58,468 nt of DNA, from NCBI GenBank assembly GCA_902613475.1, contig CACMHG010000010.1, positions 1 to 58,468 of the forward strand, written 5' to 3'. This stretch comes from K189A clade bacterium (lineage in GTDB: Bacteria > Pseudomonadota > Gammaproteobacteria > Pseudomonadales > Azotimanducaceae). Of the stretch, positions 1-8,180 are shown piece by piece (position 1 is the first letter of the stretch; every line of letters begins with the position of its first letter). The notes below the pieces were generated by a model that saw only the letters and a list, made by a program, of their open reading frames with translations, did no database searches and was not told the origin of the DNA. A program made the position numbers and the translations under genes.

Positions 1-140
1 CGGCGAGCGCCATTTTTTACAAGAACTGTAAGTAATGTCTATCATTATTTGCGTTTTTGTCGGCTCAAATCACAGCATGGCCACGATCCTCGGTTCACCC
101 AATGCAAAGTAACTACGCTTACATTAGTCTGCATGGCCTG

Positions 141-1610
141 ATGCCTTGGACTCAAACCGACAATCAAAAACCCGCGAGAGTCCTGCGGATTCTGCTCTCG
201 GTCTCAGCCTTGATATGGCCGCTGACAACGCAATCAGCCGTCGGCGCTGAGTTGCCCAATGCGAAACGATCTCATGCAGACCGGTCGCACTGGCTGACCC
301 TTGAGGGCGAAACCCGGGCCCGGTTCGAGACCCTGGACGGTCAGTTTCGCGCCAATGGCAAAGGGGGCGACCAGCTGCTGGCACTGCGGACGCTGCTCCG
401 CGCAGAAGCACGCTTGCCGAGGAGCACCACTAACCAACCCAACTCGCCCTCGATCACCCTGGGTATAGAGCTACAGGACAGCCGGACCTATCTGGGTGAT
501 GACGGTACGCCGCTTTCCAGCAGCTACACGAATCCCCTCGATGTCCTGCAGCTTTATGCCCGCGCCGACAATCTGCCCAGCGTGATCGACTACGATGCGA
601 CCAGCCACCTGACCCTTGGCCGCCAAACCGTATCCATCGGCTCGAAGCGTCAGATCGAACGCGTGAGCTATGCAAACGTCATCAAGAGTTACACCGGCGC
701 GCACTGGGTTAGCCACTCAGGTCAAGGTGATCAACTGCACGCCATCTACGTTGTTCCCATCAATCGGCGGCCCAGCACCCAGACAAAAATTTTTGATAAC
801 GAACTGGAATCAGACAAAGAACAGTGGCAGCGAAGGATATGGGGACTACATTTCATCAAAAGAGAAATCTTGTCCGAGCGCGTGTCTAACCTGCAGGGCG
901 AGGCATTTATCTACGGCCTTGAAGAAAACGACAGCCAACGCTTTCAAACACCCGACCGCGCCTACACCACTGTAGGTTTTCGATTATTTCGAGAAGCCCA
1001 GGCCAATCAATGGGATACCGATATCGAAGCCGCTTATCGTAGCGGCACAAGGTATGCCTCAAGCAACCCTGCTGACACCAACAGTCTTGAGGTTCGAGCA
1101 CTGATGCTGATCGCAGCACTGGGCTATACCTTCGATATGGCTTGGCAACCTAGGTTATCGCTCGAGTACTACTACGCCAGCGGGGACGATGACCCTAACG
1201 ACAATAAATTTGACCAGTACGAGCGTTTGTTTGGCGGTAGGCGCTCGGACCTCAATAACACCTCCATACACGGGCCACTAACGCCAGCTAACCTGAGCGC
1301 GCCGGGATTGCGCCTGCGCGTGAAGCCCAATGACCGGGTTGATGGATGGTTTCAGTATCACGCCGCATCATTAGCATCCGCCACAGACCGCTGGACGGTG
1401 GCCAGACGACGCGACCCCCAGGGCCAGTCGGGCAAATTTATCGGCCACACCCTGGATGCTCGAATGCGTTATTGGCTCGTACCACAGCGGGCGCGCTTGG
1501 AGGTCGGTGCGTCAGCACTGCTGGGCGGTGACTTTGTTGAGCAGGCGCCTGACAAGCCTGAAGCAGAAGACACATATTTCGGCTACGTTCAGGCGACGCT
1601 ACATTTCTGA
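141..1610 (+). CDS. Alginate-export-like outer-membrane porin
   Basis: Predicted outer-membrane beta-barrel of about 489 residues. The frame is open from a TTG at 57, but the ATG at 141 puts a signal peptide near the N-terminus: a basic segment (KPARVLR), a hydrophobic core (ILLSVSALIWPL) and a probable cleavage after AVGA. The mature start (LEGETRARFETLDGQFR) and the later motif TLGRQTVSIGSKRQ resemble the alginate_exp barrel family. The protein ends in aromatic Phe after alternating strands (YVQATLHF), as outer-membrane proteins usually do. In this family the barrel passes polysaccharides or small anionic solutes, but no alginate genes lie nearby, so the substrate is unknown. No clear ribosome site is seen before any candidate start, so the start is uncertain. 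Confidence 0.75.
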   Translation: MPWTQTDNQKPARVLRILLSVSALIWPLTTQSAVGAELPNAKRSHADRSHWLTLEGETRARFETLDGQFRANGKGGDQLLALRTLLRAEARLPRSTTNQPNSPSITLGIELQDSRTYLGDDGTPLSSSYTNPLDVLQLYARADNLPSVIDYDATSHLTLGRQTVSIGSKRQIERVSYANVIKSYTGAHWVSHSGQGDQLHAIYVVPINRRPSTQTKIFDNELESDKEQWQRRIWGLHFIKREILSERVSNLQGEAFIYGLEENDSQRFQTPDRAYTTVGFRLFREAQANQWDTDIEAAYRSGTRYASSNPADTNSLEVRALMLIAALGYTFDMAWQPRLSLEYYYASGDDDPNDNKFDQYERLFGGRRSDLNNTSIHGPLTPANLSAPGLRLRVKPNDRVDGWFQYHAASLASATDRWTVARRRDPQGQSGKFIGHTLDARMRYWLVPQRARLEVGASALLGGDFVEQAPDKPEAEDTYFGYVQATLHF

Positions 1611-1687
1611 TCCCAGTGAATTCCAGTTAGGCATCAATTCGCGTACCTTTTTCCTAAGGCAGATTTAACTTTCGAATGGGAGGGGAG

Positions 1688-2869
1688 ATGAATACTAAAT
1701 CGGTAGGTTATGGGCCCAAGGCCGTGTTAGACGAGGCAGTCGATCAAGGTGAACTGCCATTCGCCATTGCTGCTATGGGTAGCTCAGAAGGCCAGCTATG
1801 GTCACACGCCGCAGGTCACCGGGACGCGAACAAGCATCATTCGGCTAACCCAGATAACATTATTCAAATCGCCTCTATGACCAAGCTGGTTACCACCATT
1901 GCCGCCCTGCAGCTTGTTGAGCGCGGTCTGCTTGCGCTAGACGAACCTGCGAACGTATATATTGACGAGCTGGCGAGGCTGCGCGTTTTGACTGGTTTCG
2001 ATGCAGGCGGCAAAGGGCAATTTGAAGACGCAAAACGCGCTCCCACTGTGCGCGAGCTAATCACCCACACCGCAGGCTTTGTCTACGAGATGTGGGACGC
2101 AAACGCACAGCAAGCGGTTACCGCCGGACTGGCGGAGAGCTTATTGGCTGGGGGCAACTTCCTCGTCAATCCCTTAGCGTTCCAACCTGGAACCCAGTGG
2201 GAGTATGGCACCAATACCGATTGGCTCGGCGTTCTGATTGAACAACGTTCCGGAGAGAGGCTCGTCGATTATTTTGAAAAAAATATTTTCGATCCCCTGG
2301 GGATGAAAGACACCTACTTCGAGTTACCCGAAGACAAACTTGATCGAAGTGTGACGATGATGGCCCGTACCGAGGACCAGCTCATTGTTTCCTCATTCGG
2401 GCAACCCACTGCACAGGATCGCCACAGCATGCCATTTTACTCCGGCGGCGGCGGTCTCTATTCGACCGTCGAAGATTATGGGCATGTGCTGCAAATGTTG
2501 CTGAACTCAGGAACGGCAAATGACAGTCAAGTGCTAACGGCTAGAACCGTCGACAGTATGTTTCACAACCATATCGGCGAACTTCGACCCAAGGTGCTCG
2601 TCACTCAAGTTCCAGAAGTGAGTAACGACGCAGACTTGGCCTTTGGGGCTTCTGCCACATTCGGTTTGGGCCTTTTAATTCACCCTGAGGGATTACCTAG
2701 CCGCAGACGAGCAAATACCGGCTCGTGGGCCGGACTCTTTAACACGTATTATTGGATCGATAGAGATTCTGATCTTTACGGCATATTTGGGACGCAGATT
2801 CTGCCATTTTATGATGCTGCAACGATTTCCACGCTCGCGAGCTTTGAGCAGTCTGTTTATTCAGCCTGA
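1688..2869 (+). CDS. Serine hydrolase, class C beta-lactamase/EstB-like
   Basis: Protein of about 393 residues in the beta-lactamase/D-Ala-D-Ala-carboxypeptidase-like fold. The nucleophile motif is S-M-T-K at about residues 63-66, and the second-motif tyrosine is in WEYGTNTDWLG at about 173. The C-terminal strand motif is NTGSWAGLFNTYYWID. These features fit EstB-like esterases better than resistance enzymes. There is no signal peptide, which suggests a cytoplasmic esterase. An ATG at 1676 is in frame, but a strong GGGAGGGGAG ribosome site sits directly before the ATG at 1688, which is the preferred start. The substrate cannot be read from sequence. Confidence 0.85.
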   Translation: MNTKSVGYGPKAVLDEAVDQGELPFAIAAMGSSEGQLWSHAAGHRDANKHHSANPDNIIQIASMTKLVTTIAALQLVERGLLALDEPANVYIDELARLRVLTGFDAGGKGQFEDAKRAPTVRELITHTAGFVYEMWDANAQQAVTAGLAESLLAGGNFLVNPLAFQPGTQWEYGTNTDWLGVLIEQRSGERLVDYFEKNIFDPLGMKDTYFELPEDKLDRSVTMMARTEDQLIVSSFGQPTAQDRHSMPFYSGGGGLYSTVEDYGHVLQMLLNSGTANDSQVLTARTVDSMFHNHIGELRPKVLVTQVPEVSNDADLAFGASATFGLGLLIHPEGLPSRRRANTGSWAGLFNTYYWIDRDSDLYGIFGTQILPFYDAATISTLASFEQSVYSA

Positions 2870-2906
2870 TCCGTTTGTATTGTGATTAGTACTTAGTGGG
2901 CAAAAG

Positions 2907-2971
2907 GAGAGGCGAGGCGTCTGCCAGGCTCGTAGTTAATCGGTCGTGAACTTGCCTTTGGTCAAACCGCC
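2907..2971. repeat. Diverged repeat copy A flanking the DUF2237 gene
   Basis: Begins GAGAGGCGAGGCG and ends in a 29-bp core (2943-2971) that matches 23 of 29 positions in the core of copy B (3589-3617). Both copies are in the same orientation and lie on either side of the DUF2237 gene. The rest of the 2870-3101 interval shows no convincing coding signal. The element type is unknown. Confidence 0.5.
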
Positions 2972-3101
2972 GAACTCTACAGTGTAAATGGAGGACACTT
3001 CTCTCGAACGACCGTAAAGTGCGCTATTTTCGACCAACTTTTCGAGGGTCCGAAGCATGTACCACGGCTCCTATTTCGCCCCCCAAGAAGAGAAGAACGA
3101 T

Positions 3102-3482
3102 TCAATTTAAGTCGACTGCATGCGCTTTGAGTGTGGCCAGATCGATAAGCTGCAAAACCCTTGCATTAGTCGAGGTCAGCATCACCGCTGGCGCACAACC
3201 AGCATTGAGAGCCTGCAACCAACGATTAGCGCAGACGCACCATTGGTCACCGGCGCTTAGCCCGGCAAAACCAAACTCCGGTCGTGGTGTAATAAGGTCG
3301 TTACCCTGACTGAGCGAATACTGTAGAAAAACATCATCGACACGGGCGCAGACAAAGTGTTTCCCGATGTCTTCGGAGTCCGCGTCACAACACCCAGTCC
3401 GAAAAAAGCCGGTGAGTGGATCCATAGAACAGGATTGCAGCGGATCTCCAAATACGTTGGTTTGTTGGGCTAACGGTTGAAT
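3102..3482 (-). CDS. DUF2237 family protein, start codon missing or ATT
   Basis: The translation matches the DUF2237 pattern well: NVFGDPLQSCS, DPLTGFFRTGCC, a VCARV segment, GNDLITPRPEFGFAGL and DQWCVCANRW, ending in LKAHAVDLN. The family is small (about 110-130 residues) and of unknown function, with conserved cysteines that suggest metal or redox chemistry. The first in-frame ATG, at 3425, would cut off the conserved NVFGDPL segment. Reading upstream gives ILAQQ-like sequence back to an in-frame stop, with no ATG, GTG or TTG. An ATT at 3482-3480 has TAGGA nine bases upstream and would give 126 residues. Either it uses ATT, it starts short at 3425, or its start was lost. It lies downstream of tRNA-Val and its terminator, between two diverged repeats. 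Confidence 0.7.
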   Translation of the reverse strand: MQPLAQQTNVFGDPLQSCSMDPLTGFFRTGCCDADSEDIGKHFVCARVDDVFLQYSLSQGNDLITPRPEFGFAGLSAGDQWCVCANRWLQALNAGCAPAVMLTSTNARVLQLIDLATLKAHAVDLN

Positions 3483-3536
3483 ATTTCTTTTTCCTACGCT
3501 TTATCCCAATTTTCAATTACACAAGTCTTTGATTAA

Positions 3537-3629
3537 GAGAGACGAGGCGAATAGCAAGCTGCGCGTCTGTGACGCTTGTTGCTTAACGCTCGTGGACTTG
3601 CGCTTGGTCGACCCGCCTCGGCGGTCTCT
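3537..3629. repeat. Diverged repeat copy B, imperfectly palindromic
   Basis: Second copy of the repeat seen at 2907-2971, longer by about 16 bases in the middle. Its ends form an imperfect inverted repeat: GAGACGAGGCG at 3539-3549 against CGCCTCGGCGGTCTC at 3615-3629, with CAAGC/GCTTG pairing further in. It could fold into a long hairpin. No gene is seen in 3483-3640. Confidence 0.45.
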
Positions 3630-3640
3630 TCCAACCACTG

Positions 3641-3678
3641 CTACCAATAAAAAGCCCCGCCTTGGCGGGGCTTTTTAT

Positions 3679-3684
<6 letters not shown>
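3641..3684 (-). terminator. Bidirectional terminator palindrome of tRNA-Val
   Basis: A perfect inverted repeat with 21-bp arms separated by TT. The core is AAAAAGCCCCGCC/GGCGGGGCTTTTT, a GC-rich stem followed by a T run on both strands. On the minus strand it follows the tRNA directly, so it should end that transcript. The outer arm includes the last six bases of the tRNA (CTACCA), so the stem could pair with the CCA end. Confidence 0.85.
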
Positions 3685-3755
<71 letters not shown>

Positions 3756-3774
3756 GTAACGATGCACGGGGACC

Positions 3775-3780
3775 AGTATA
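3775..3780 (-). promoter_or_regulatory. Probable -10 box of the tRNA-Val promoter
   Basis: On the minus strand TATACT lies 19 bases before the tRNA 5' end, in the gap after uvrB. No good -35 hexamer was found at 16-18 bp, so this is a moderate call based on position and the -10 match. Confidence 0.35.
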
Positions 3781-3861
3781 TCGCTGTGTGCTGCCAAGAC
3801 TCCAGTTCTTCGTTATTCGAACTCCATCGCCAGAACGCTTTCATGCTTCTCGCCCTCGGTT

Positions 3862-5880
3862 TCACCCGACGAGATGCTCGCGCTTCAACTGTATCAATTG
3901 GTCACGCAGCGAGGCTGCTTCTTCGAACTCTAGGTTTTGCGCATGATCGAGCATCTGCTTTTCCATCTTTTCCAGCAGCTTACCAAGCGCCTTGGGATTA
4001 TCCGGCACGACCACCGGCTTAGCGGCCTTACCTTTCTTCGCTGCCCCTTTGCCGCGTTTAGGCGACATTGAGCGCGCACCCTCCATTACATCCGCGATGC
4101 GCTTATTGATGGTCTTAGGCACGATGTCGTGTGCTTCGTTATGGGCTATTTGCTTCGTGCGGCGGCGTTCTGTTTCGTCCATGGCGTTACGCATAGATCG
4201 GGTGATGGAGTCGGCATACAAAATCACCCGACCCTGGGCATTACGAGCGGCACGCCCCATGGTTTGTATCAAGGAACCTTCGGAGCGCAAGAAGCCCTCT
4301 TTGTCAGCATCCAATACCGCAACCAGGCTCACCTCGGGCATATCGAGTCCTTCCCGCAGCAGGTTAATACCTACCAACACGTCGAACTCCCCAAGCCGCA
4401 AATCGCGAATGATCTCCATGCGCTCGACGGTATCAATATCGGAGTGCAGGTAACGCACGCGTATGTCGTGCTCCCCTAGATAGTCGGTTAGATCCTCCGC
4501 CATACGCTTGGTCAGTGTGGTAACCAACACTCGTTCGTTGCCCGCTATCACCTGTTTGATCTCGCCAAGCAGATCATCAACCTGGGTGGTAGCTGGCTTT
4601 ACCTGTACCGGCGGGTCAACCAAGCCCGTCGGGCGCACCACTTGTTCGACAATTGGTGCATTTTGCTGGGTCTCGTACTTACCCGGCGTTGCGCTCACAA
4701 AAATCATTTGCGGTGCGAGCCGCTCCCATTCTTCGAATCTCAGGGGACGGTTATCCAGTGCCGACGGCAGCCGAAAGCCGTAGCCAACGAGGGTTTCTTT
4801 GCGCGAGCGGTCACCCTTAAACATGGCACCAATCTGCGGCACGGTGACGTGAGACTCATCCAATATCAAAAGCGCATCGTCCGGCAGATAATCGAACAAC
4901 GTCGGTGGCGGCTCACCCGGCCCGCGTCCCGACAAATATCGTGAGTAATTTTCGATTCCCGAGCAGTAGCCTAATTCTTGAATCATCTCTAGATCGAAGC
5001 GCGTACGCTGCTCAAGGCGCTGGGCCTCTACCAGCTTATTGGCTGCGGTCAGATCCTTCACCCGCTCGACCATCTCTTCTTTGATTTCATCGAGCACGCG
5101 CACTACCCGCTCACGCGGCGTCACGTAATGACTTTTAGGAAATATCGTGTACCGAGGCAGCCGATTGAGCACTTCCCCGGTCAGCGGATCAAAAATAGAG
5201 ATCTCCTCTATTTCGTCGTCGAACAGAGCGATGCGCACGGCCTCTTTTTCCGATTCCGCGGGAAAGACGTCGATCACGTCGCCGCGTACCCGATAAGCGC
5301 CACGTTGAAAGGCGACATCGTTGCGCTCGTACTGCAGCTCGGTTAACCGACGCAAAAGATCGCGCTGAGCAAGGCGATCCCCGCGGTCAAGATGCAGCAC
5401 CATTTGTAAATAAGACTGTGGGTCGCCAAGACCATAAATTGCCGACACCGAGGCGACAATGATGGCATCCCGTCGTTGCAGCAGCGCCTTCGTGGCGGAC
5501 AGGCGCATTTGTTCTATATGAGCATTTACCGACGAATCTTTTTCTATGTATGTGTCAGATGCCGGCACATAAGCTTCGGGTTGGTAGTAATCGTAGTAGG
5601 AAACAAAGTACTCAACGCTATTGTTAGGGAAAAACTCTTTGAACTCTCCATACAGCTGAGCGGCAAGGGTTTTATTCGGAGCCATGACGAGTGCCGGGCG
5701 CTGCAGCCTCTCAATCACGTTGGCGATGGAAAAGGTTTTTCCTGAACCGGTAACCCCAAGCAGGGTCTGGTGAGCCAGCCCTGCTTCTATACCGTCGACC
5801 AAGCTGTCGATAGCGCGAGGTTGATCGCCTGCGGGTTTGAACTCGCTTACAACCTCAATTCTGGGGGATGTGTCAGGCAC
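3862..5880 (-). CDS. uvrB: Excinuclease ABC subunit B
   Basis: Full-length UvrB of 672 residues, the usual size. It is the damage-verifying helicase-like subunit of nucleotide excision repair and works with UvrA and UvrC. The N-terminus [11 protein letters not shown] is typical. Walker A is GVTGSGKTF at about residues 42-50. The beta-hairpin that clamps DNA is [12 protein letters not shown] at about 96-107. The DEAD-like motif is LILDESHV, and helicase motifs V-VI include [13 protein letters not shown] and QTMGRAARN. The last 40 residues form the UVR domain that contacts UvrC. A small acidic-protein gene ends 10 bases upstream on the same strand, so the two may be cotranscribed. Confidence 0.98.
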   Translation of the reverse strand: MPDTSPRIEVVSEFKPAGDQPRAIDSLVDGIEAGLAHQTLLGVTGSGKTFSIANVIERLQRPALVMAPNKTLAAQLYGEFKEFFPNNSVEYFVSYYDYYQPEAYVPASDTYIEKDSSVNAHIEQMRLSATKALLQRRDAIIVASVSAIYGLGDPQSYLQMVLHLDRGDRLAQRDLLRRLTELQYERNDVAFQRGAYRVRGDVIDVFPAESEKEAVRIALFDDEIEEISIFDPLTGEVLNRLPRYTIFPKSHYVTPRERVVRVLDEIKEEMVERVKDLTAANKLVEAQRLEQRTRFDLEMIQELGYCSGIENYSRYLSGRGPGEPPPTLFDYLPDDALLILDESHVTVPQIGAMFKGDRSRKETLVGYGFRLPSALDNRPLRFEEWERLAPQMIFVSATPGKYETQQNAPIVEQVVRPTGLVDPPVQVKPATTQVDDLLGEIKQVIAGNERVLVTTLTKRMAEDLTDYLGEHDIRVRYLHSDIDTVERMEIIRDLRLGEFDVLVGINLLREGLDMPEVSLVAVLDADKEGFLRSEGSLIQTMGRAARNAQGRVILYADSITRSMRNAMDETERRRTKQIAHNEAHDIVPKTINKRIADVMEGARSMSPKRGKGAAKKGKAAKPVVVPDNPKALGKLLEKMEKQMLDHAQNLEFEEAASLRDQLIQLKREHLVG

Positions 5881-5890
5881 AGCCTATTGA

Positions 5891-6226
5891 CTACTCTTCG
5901 TCAGCCGCTTTAGCGTCATCGTCAGATGCGTCTGCGGGCTCTTCAGACGGCTTCTCGGAGGCCTCATCTGCCGCGGGCTCTGCGTCACCCGCTTCCTCAG
6001 CTTCGGTTTCTGTCTCTGCTGCTTCTGCTTCTTCTGACGCGGCCTCTTCTGGAGCGGCCTCTTCTTCTGCGGCCGCTGGCCGGGTCAATGCGATCAACTC
6101 ATTTGCCGCCAGAATCGTAACTTTTTCGTCTCCATTTATCGGCTTCTTGTCGGCACCCTCAACGGCATAACGGCCATCCCGGCGCTGGTAAATGGTGTAC
6201 TCATCATTTTTGACAACGACTTTCAT
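5891..6226 (-). CDS. Small conserved protein with a long acidic tail
   Basis: About 111 residues in two parts. Residues 1-50 form a compact basic/hydrophobic head (MKVVVKNDEYTIYQRRDGRYAVEG) that reads like a small beta-rich domain. The remainder is a low-complexity Glu/Ala/Asp tail, presumably disordered. An upstream ATG at 6238 is in frame, but GGAGAA lies just before the ATG at 6226, which decides the start. The stop is 10 bases before uvrB, suggesting one transcript. I do not recognise a function. The head may be a small conserved gammaproteobacterial domain, and the tail could act as a nucleic-acid mimic or interaction tail, which is speculation. Confidence 0.75.
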   Translation of the reverse strand: MKVVVKNDEYTIYQRRDGRYAVEGADKKPINGDEKVTILAANELIALTRPAAAEEEAAPEEAASEEAEAAETETEAEEAGDAEPAADEASEKPSEEPADASDDDAKAADEE

Positions 6227-6462
6227 CGACTTCTCCATAAAATTACGTGGTCGCAGGCGGACAGGCTGTAAGCCGCGATTGGCGCAGGCTACCGCTTACA
6301 CAGCGCGGGTGGAAGCGCAGGGCACTCACTCGGTTAGATTTGGGTCACATAACAACACTTGGCATACCCTTATAACGCTTTCGAAGGTTTCAGGTCTCGC
6401 TTTAAGCCGTTGTATCCCTATAATCGCGAGCCGTTTTCAGAGCAAACATCTCAGGACATTCC

Positions 6463-7218
6463 ATGGCGGCACTCGTCGAAGAACAGGTTACTGACATCCG
6501 TCACTGGAACGACACGTTGTTCTCCTTCAAAACCACGCGTTCCGATAGCTTCCGGTTTGAAAATGGCCACTTCGTGATGTTGGGTTTGAAAATAGATGGC
6601 AAGCCATTACTCCGAGCTTATTCCATCGCCAGCGCAAACTACGACGAATACCTCGAATTCTTCTCTATCAAGGTCCAAGACGGCCCCCTAACCTCACGAT
6701 TGCAGCATCTGCAGGTGGGCGATAGCGTACTGGTCAGCAAAAAACCCGTAGGGACCTTGGTCATCGACGACCTCAATCCCGGCAAGCGCCTAGTATTGTT
6801 AGCCACGGGCACAGGTTTGGCACCCTTCCTGAGCATCACCAAGGATCCAGAAGCCTACGAGCGCTTTGACGAGATCCTACTGGTGCACTGCGTGCGCGAA
6901 AAAAGCGAACTCGCCTACTTTGACTACTTCAACGACACCTTGCCGAACGACGAGGTGTTGGGCGAGTTGATCGCACCGAAGCTTAGCTATTTACCCACGG
7001 TTACTCGTGAGGCATTTACCACCCAGGGCCGCATTACCACTTTGATGGAGGACGGCACTTTAAACCTCGACCCTGCAACAGACCGCGTCATGCTCTGCGG
7101 CAGTCAAAATATGCTGCGCGACGTCAGTGCTGCCTTGGATGCGAGAGGTTTCGCTGCATCCCCAGGCCAAGGTCAGGCAGGCGATTACGTTTTGGAGCGC
7201 GCCTTCGTCGAGCAATAG
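6463..7218 (+). CDS. fpr: Ferredoxin--NADP+ reductase
   Basis: 251 residues, typical of bacterial subclass I FNR, which transfers electrons between NADPH and ferredoxin or flavodoxin through FAD. The FAD-binding motif is RAYSIAS at about 51-57, and the phosphate-binding region is GPLTSRL. The NADP-binding domain begins with LLATGTGLAPFLSI, followed by LVHCVRE and MLCGSQNML, and the chain ends YVLERAFVEQ as in Fpr. It is a single gene, divergent from the acidic-protein/uvrB unit. A TATAAT sequence occurs at 6419-6424 but without a clear -35. In other gammaproteobacteria fpr supports redox-stress responses. Confidence 0.93.
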   Translation: MAALVEEQVTDIRHWNDTLFSFKTTRSDSFRFENGHFVMLGLKIDGKPLLRAYSIASANYDEYLEFFSIKVQDGPLTSRLQHLQVGDSVLVSKKPVGTLVIDDLNPGKRLVLLATGTGLAPFLSITKDPEAYERFDEILLVHCVREKSELAYFDYFNDTLPNDEVLGELIAPKLSYLPTVTREAFTTQGRITTLMEDGTLNLDPATDRVMLCGSQNMLRDVSAALDARGFAASPGQGQAGDYVLERAFVEQ

Positions 7219-7327
7219 GTCAGCACTCTGTCCTTCGGCTCACGCGATCTGTTCACCAACCCTACCTTCGGGTTACCCGTTGTCCACTTTCTCTCACCCC
7301 TTTGTCGTTACCTGAAGTAACAAAAGC

Positions 7328-7355
7328 TTGATCTGAAGTCTCGAATCGTTACAAT
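7328..7355 (+). promoter_or_regulatory. Sigma-70-like promoter of the gntR-RND operon
   Basis: TTGATC at 7328-7333 and TACAAT at 7350-7355 are separated by 16 bp. The expected transcription start is near 7362, exactly where the first operator-like palindrome begins. The 7219-7460 gap otherwise shows no gene. Confidence 0.55.
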
Positions 7356-7361
7356 CGTCAC

Positions 7362-7388
7362 TTGGTATGACCAATTTGATCAGACCAA
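7362..7388 (+). promoter_or_regulatory. Two adjacent GntR/FadR-type operators
   Basis: TTGGTATGACCAA at 7362-7374 is a perfect TTGGT-N3-ACCAA palindrome. TTGATCAGACCAA at 7376-7388 is a second copy with one mismatch. This matches the TNGT-N3-ACNA operators known for FadR-subfamily GntR regulators such as PdhR and LldR. The pair overlaps the predicted start of transcription and lies about 75 bp before the gntR gene, suggesting autorepression of the regulator-pump operon. Confidence 0.7.
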
Positions 7389-7460
7389 ATACGCACAGCT
7401 TGTCTTGCCAACTCGCTGAAACAGCCCACAGCACGAGACTAAGTACCGAGTAATGAATCG

Positions 7461-8180
7461 ATGAGCATGAAGAGCGATCAGGTTGCTAACGCGCTAATTC
7501 GCGATGTCTTGGGCGGGCGTTACCTTCCCGGCGAGCGCCTGCCTTCAGAACGCGATCTGGTGACGCGCTTTGACGCCAATCGCGGTGCGGTGCGCGAGGC
7601 GATGGCCAAGCTGGCTCAGCTTGGACTTGCCGAGGTACAGCCCGGCGGGGCTAGAGTGCGAGAACGTGAAGAGGCGAGCCTGGACATTATTGGCTATCTG
7701 CTCATGCAAACCGACTTGCCCGATCCCGACTTGGTGGATCAAATCCTGATGATCTTCAACGCCATGATCTCTCTCGCCGCGACCCAAGTCGTCAAGGCCG
7801 CGAGCGATGAAACCATTAATGAAATCAGAGCGCTGCTCAAACCGCTTTCTCAGGCGGATGCAACCAACAATGACGCAAGCCACGGCGAGGCGCGTTTTCG
7901 ACTGATGCAGCACTTCATGCTGGCCAGCGAGAACCTGCCGCTACAGCTAGTGGCCCGCACCCTGTTCAACCAGTTTGCTCCCAATATGAGCGCAGTCGCT
8001 GACTTCGCTGCACCGGATCGAGAACGCTACGCCGTCTTTGCGCAGCAGCTAGACGACGCCCTGATTCACAGAGACATTTCAGCACTTCGAGCCACTTTTG
8101 ATGCCTTCATCGAACTGAACCGAGAATCTATGACGCGGGCCTTCATGCTCGCCCAACGGGCCCAGGAGGCCATCGCGTAA
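7461..8180 (+). CDS. GntR-family (FadR/FCD subfamily) regulator
   Basis: 239 residues. The N-terminal winged helix-turn-helix (about residues 5-70) has the GntR signature LPGERLPSERDLVTRFDANRGAVREAMAKL. The C-terminal helical region (about 90-230) resembles an FCD effector-binding domain. Members bind DNA as dimers and release it when a small carboxylate or acyl ligand binds. The gene overlaps the next one at TAATG, so it is the first gene of an operon with a membrane-fusion protein and RND permease. Two operator-like palindromes overlap its promoter, so it probably represses its own operon. The ligand is unknown. Confidence 0.88.
   Translation: MSMKSDQVANALIRDVLGGRYLPGERLPSERDLVTRFDANRGAVREAMAKLAQLGLAEVQPGGARVREREEASLDIIGYLLMQTDLPDPDLVDQILMIFNAMISLAATQVVKAASDETINEIRALLKPLSQADATNNDASHGEARFRLMQHFMLASENLPLQLVARTLFNQFAPNMSAVADFAAPDRERYAVFAQQLDDALIHRDISALRATFDAFIELNRESMTRAFMLAQRAQEAIA

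Noticed and set aside
2870..3640. Integron cassette with attC sites around the DUF2237 gene
   Set aside because: GTTGGGC and GCTTAAC motifs are present, but their order and spacing do not match an attC pair and no integrase is seen. It is left as a repeat finding.
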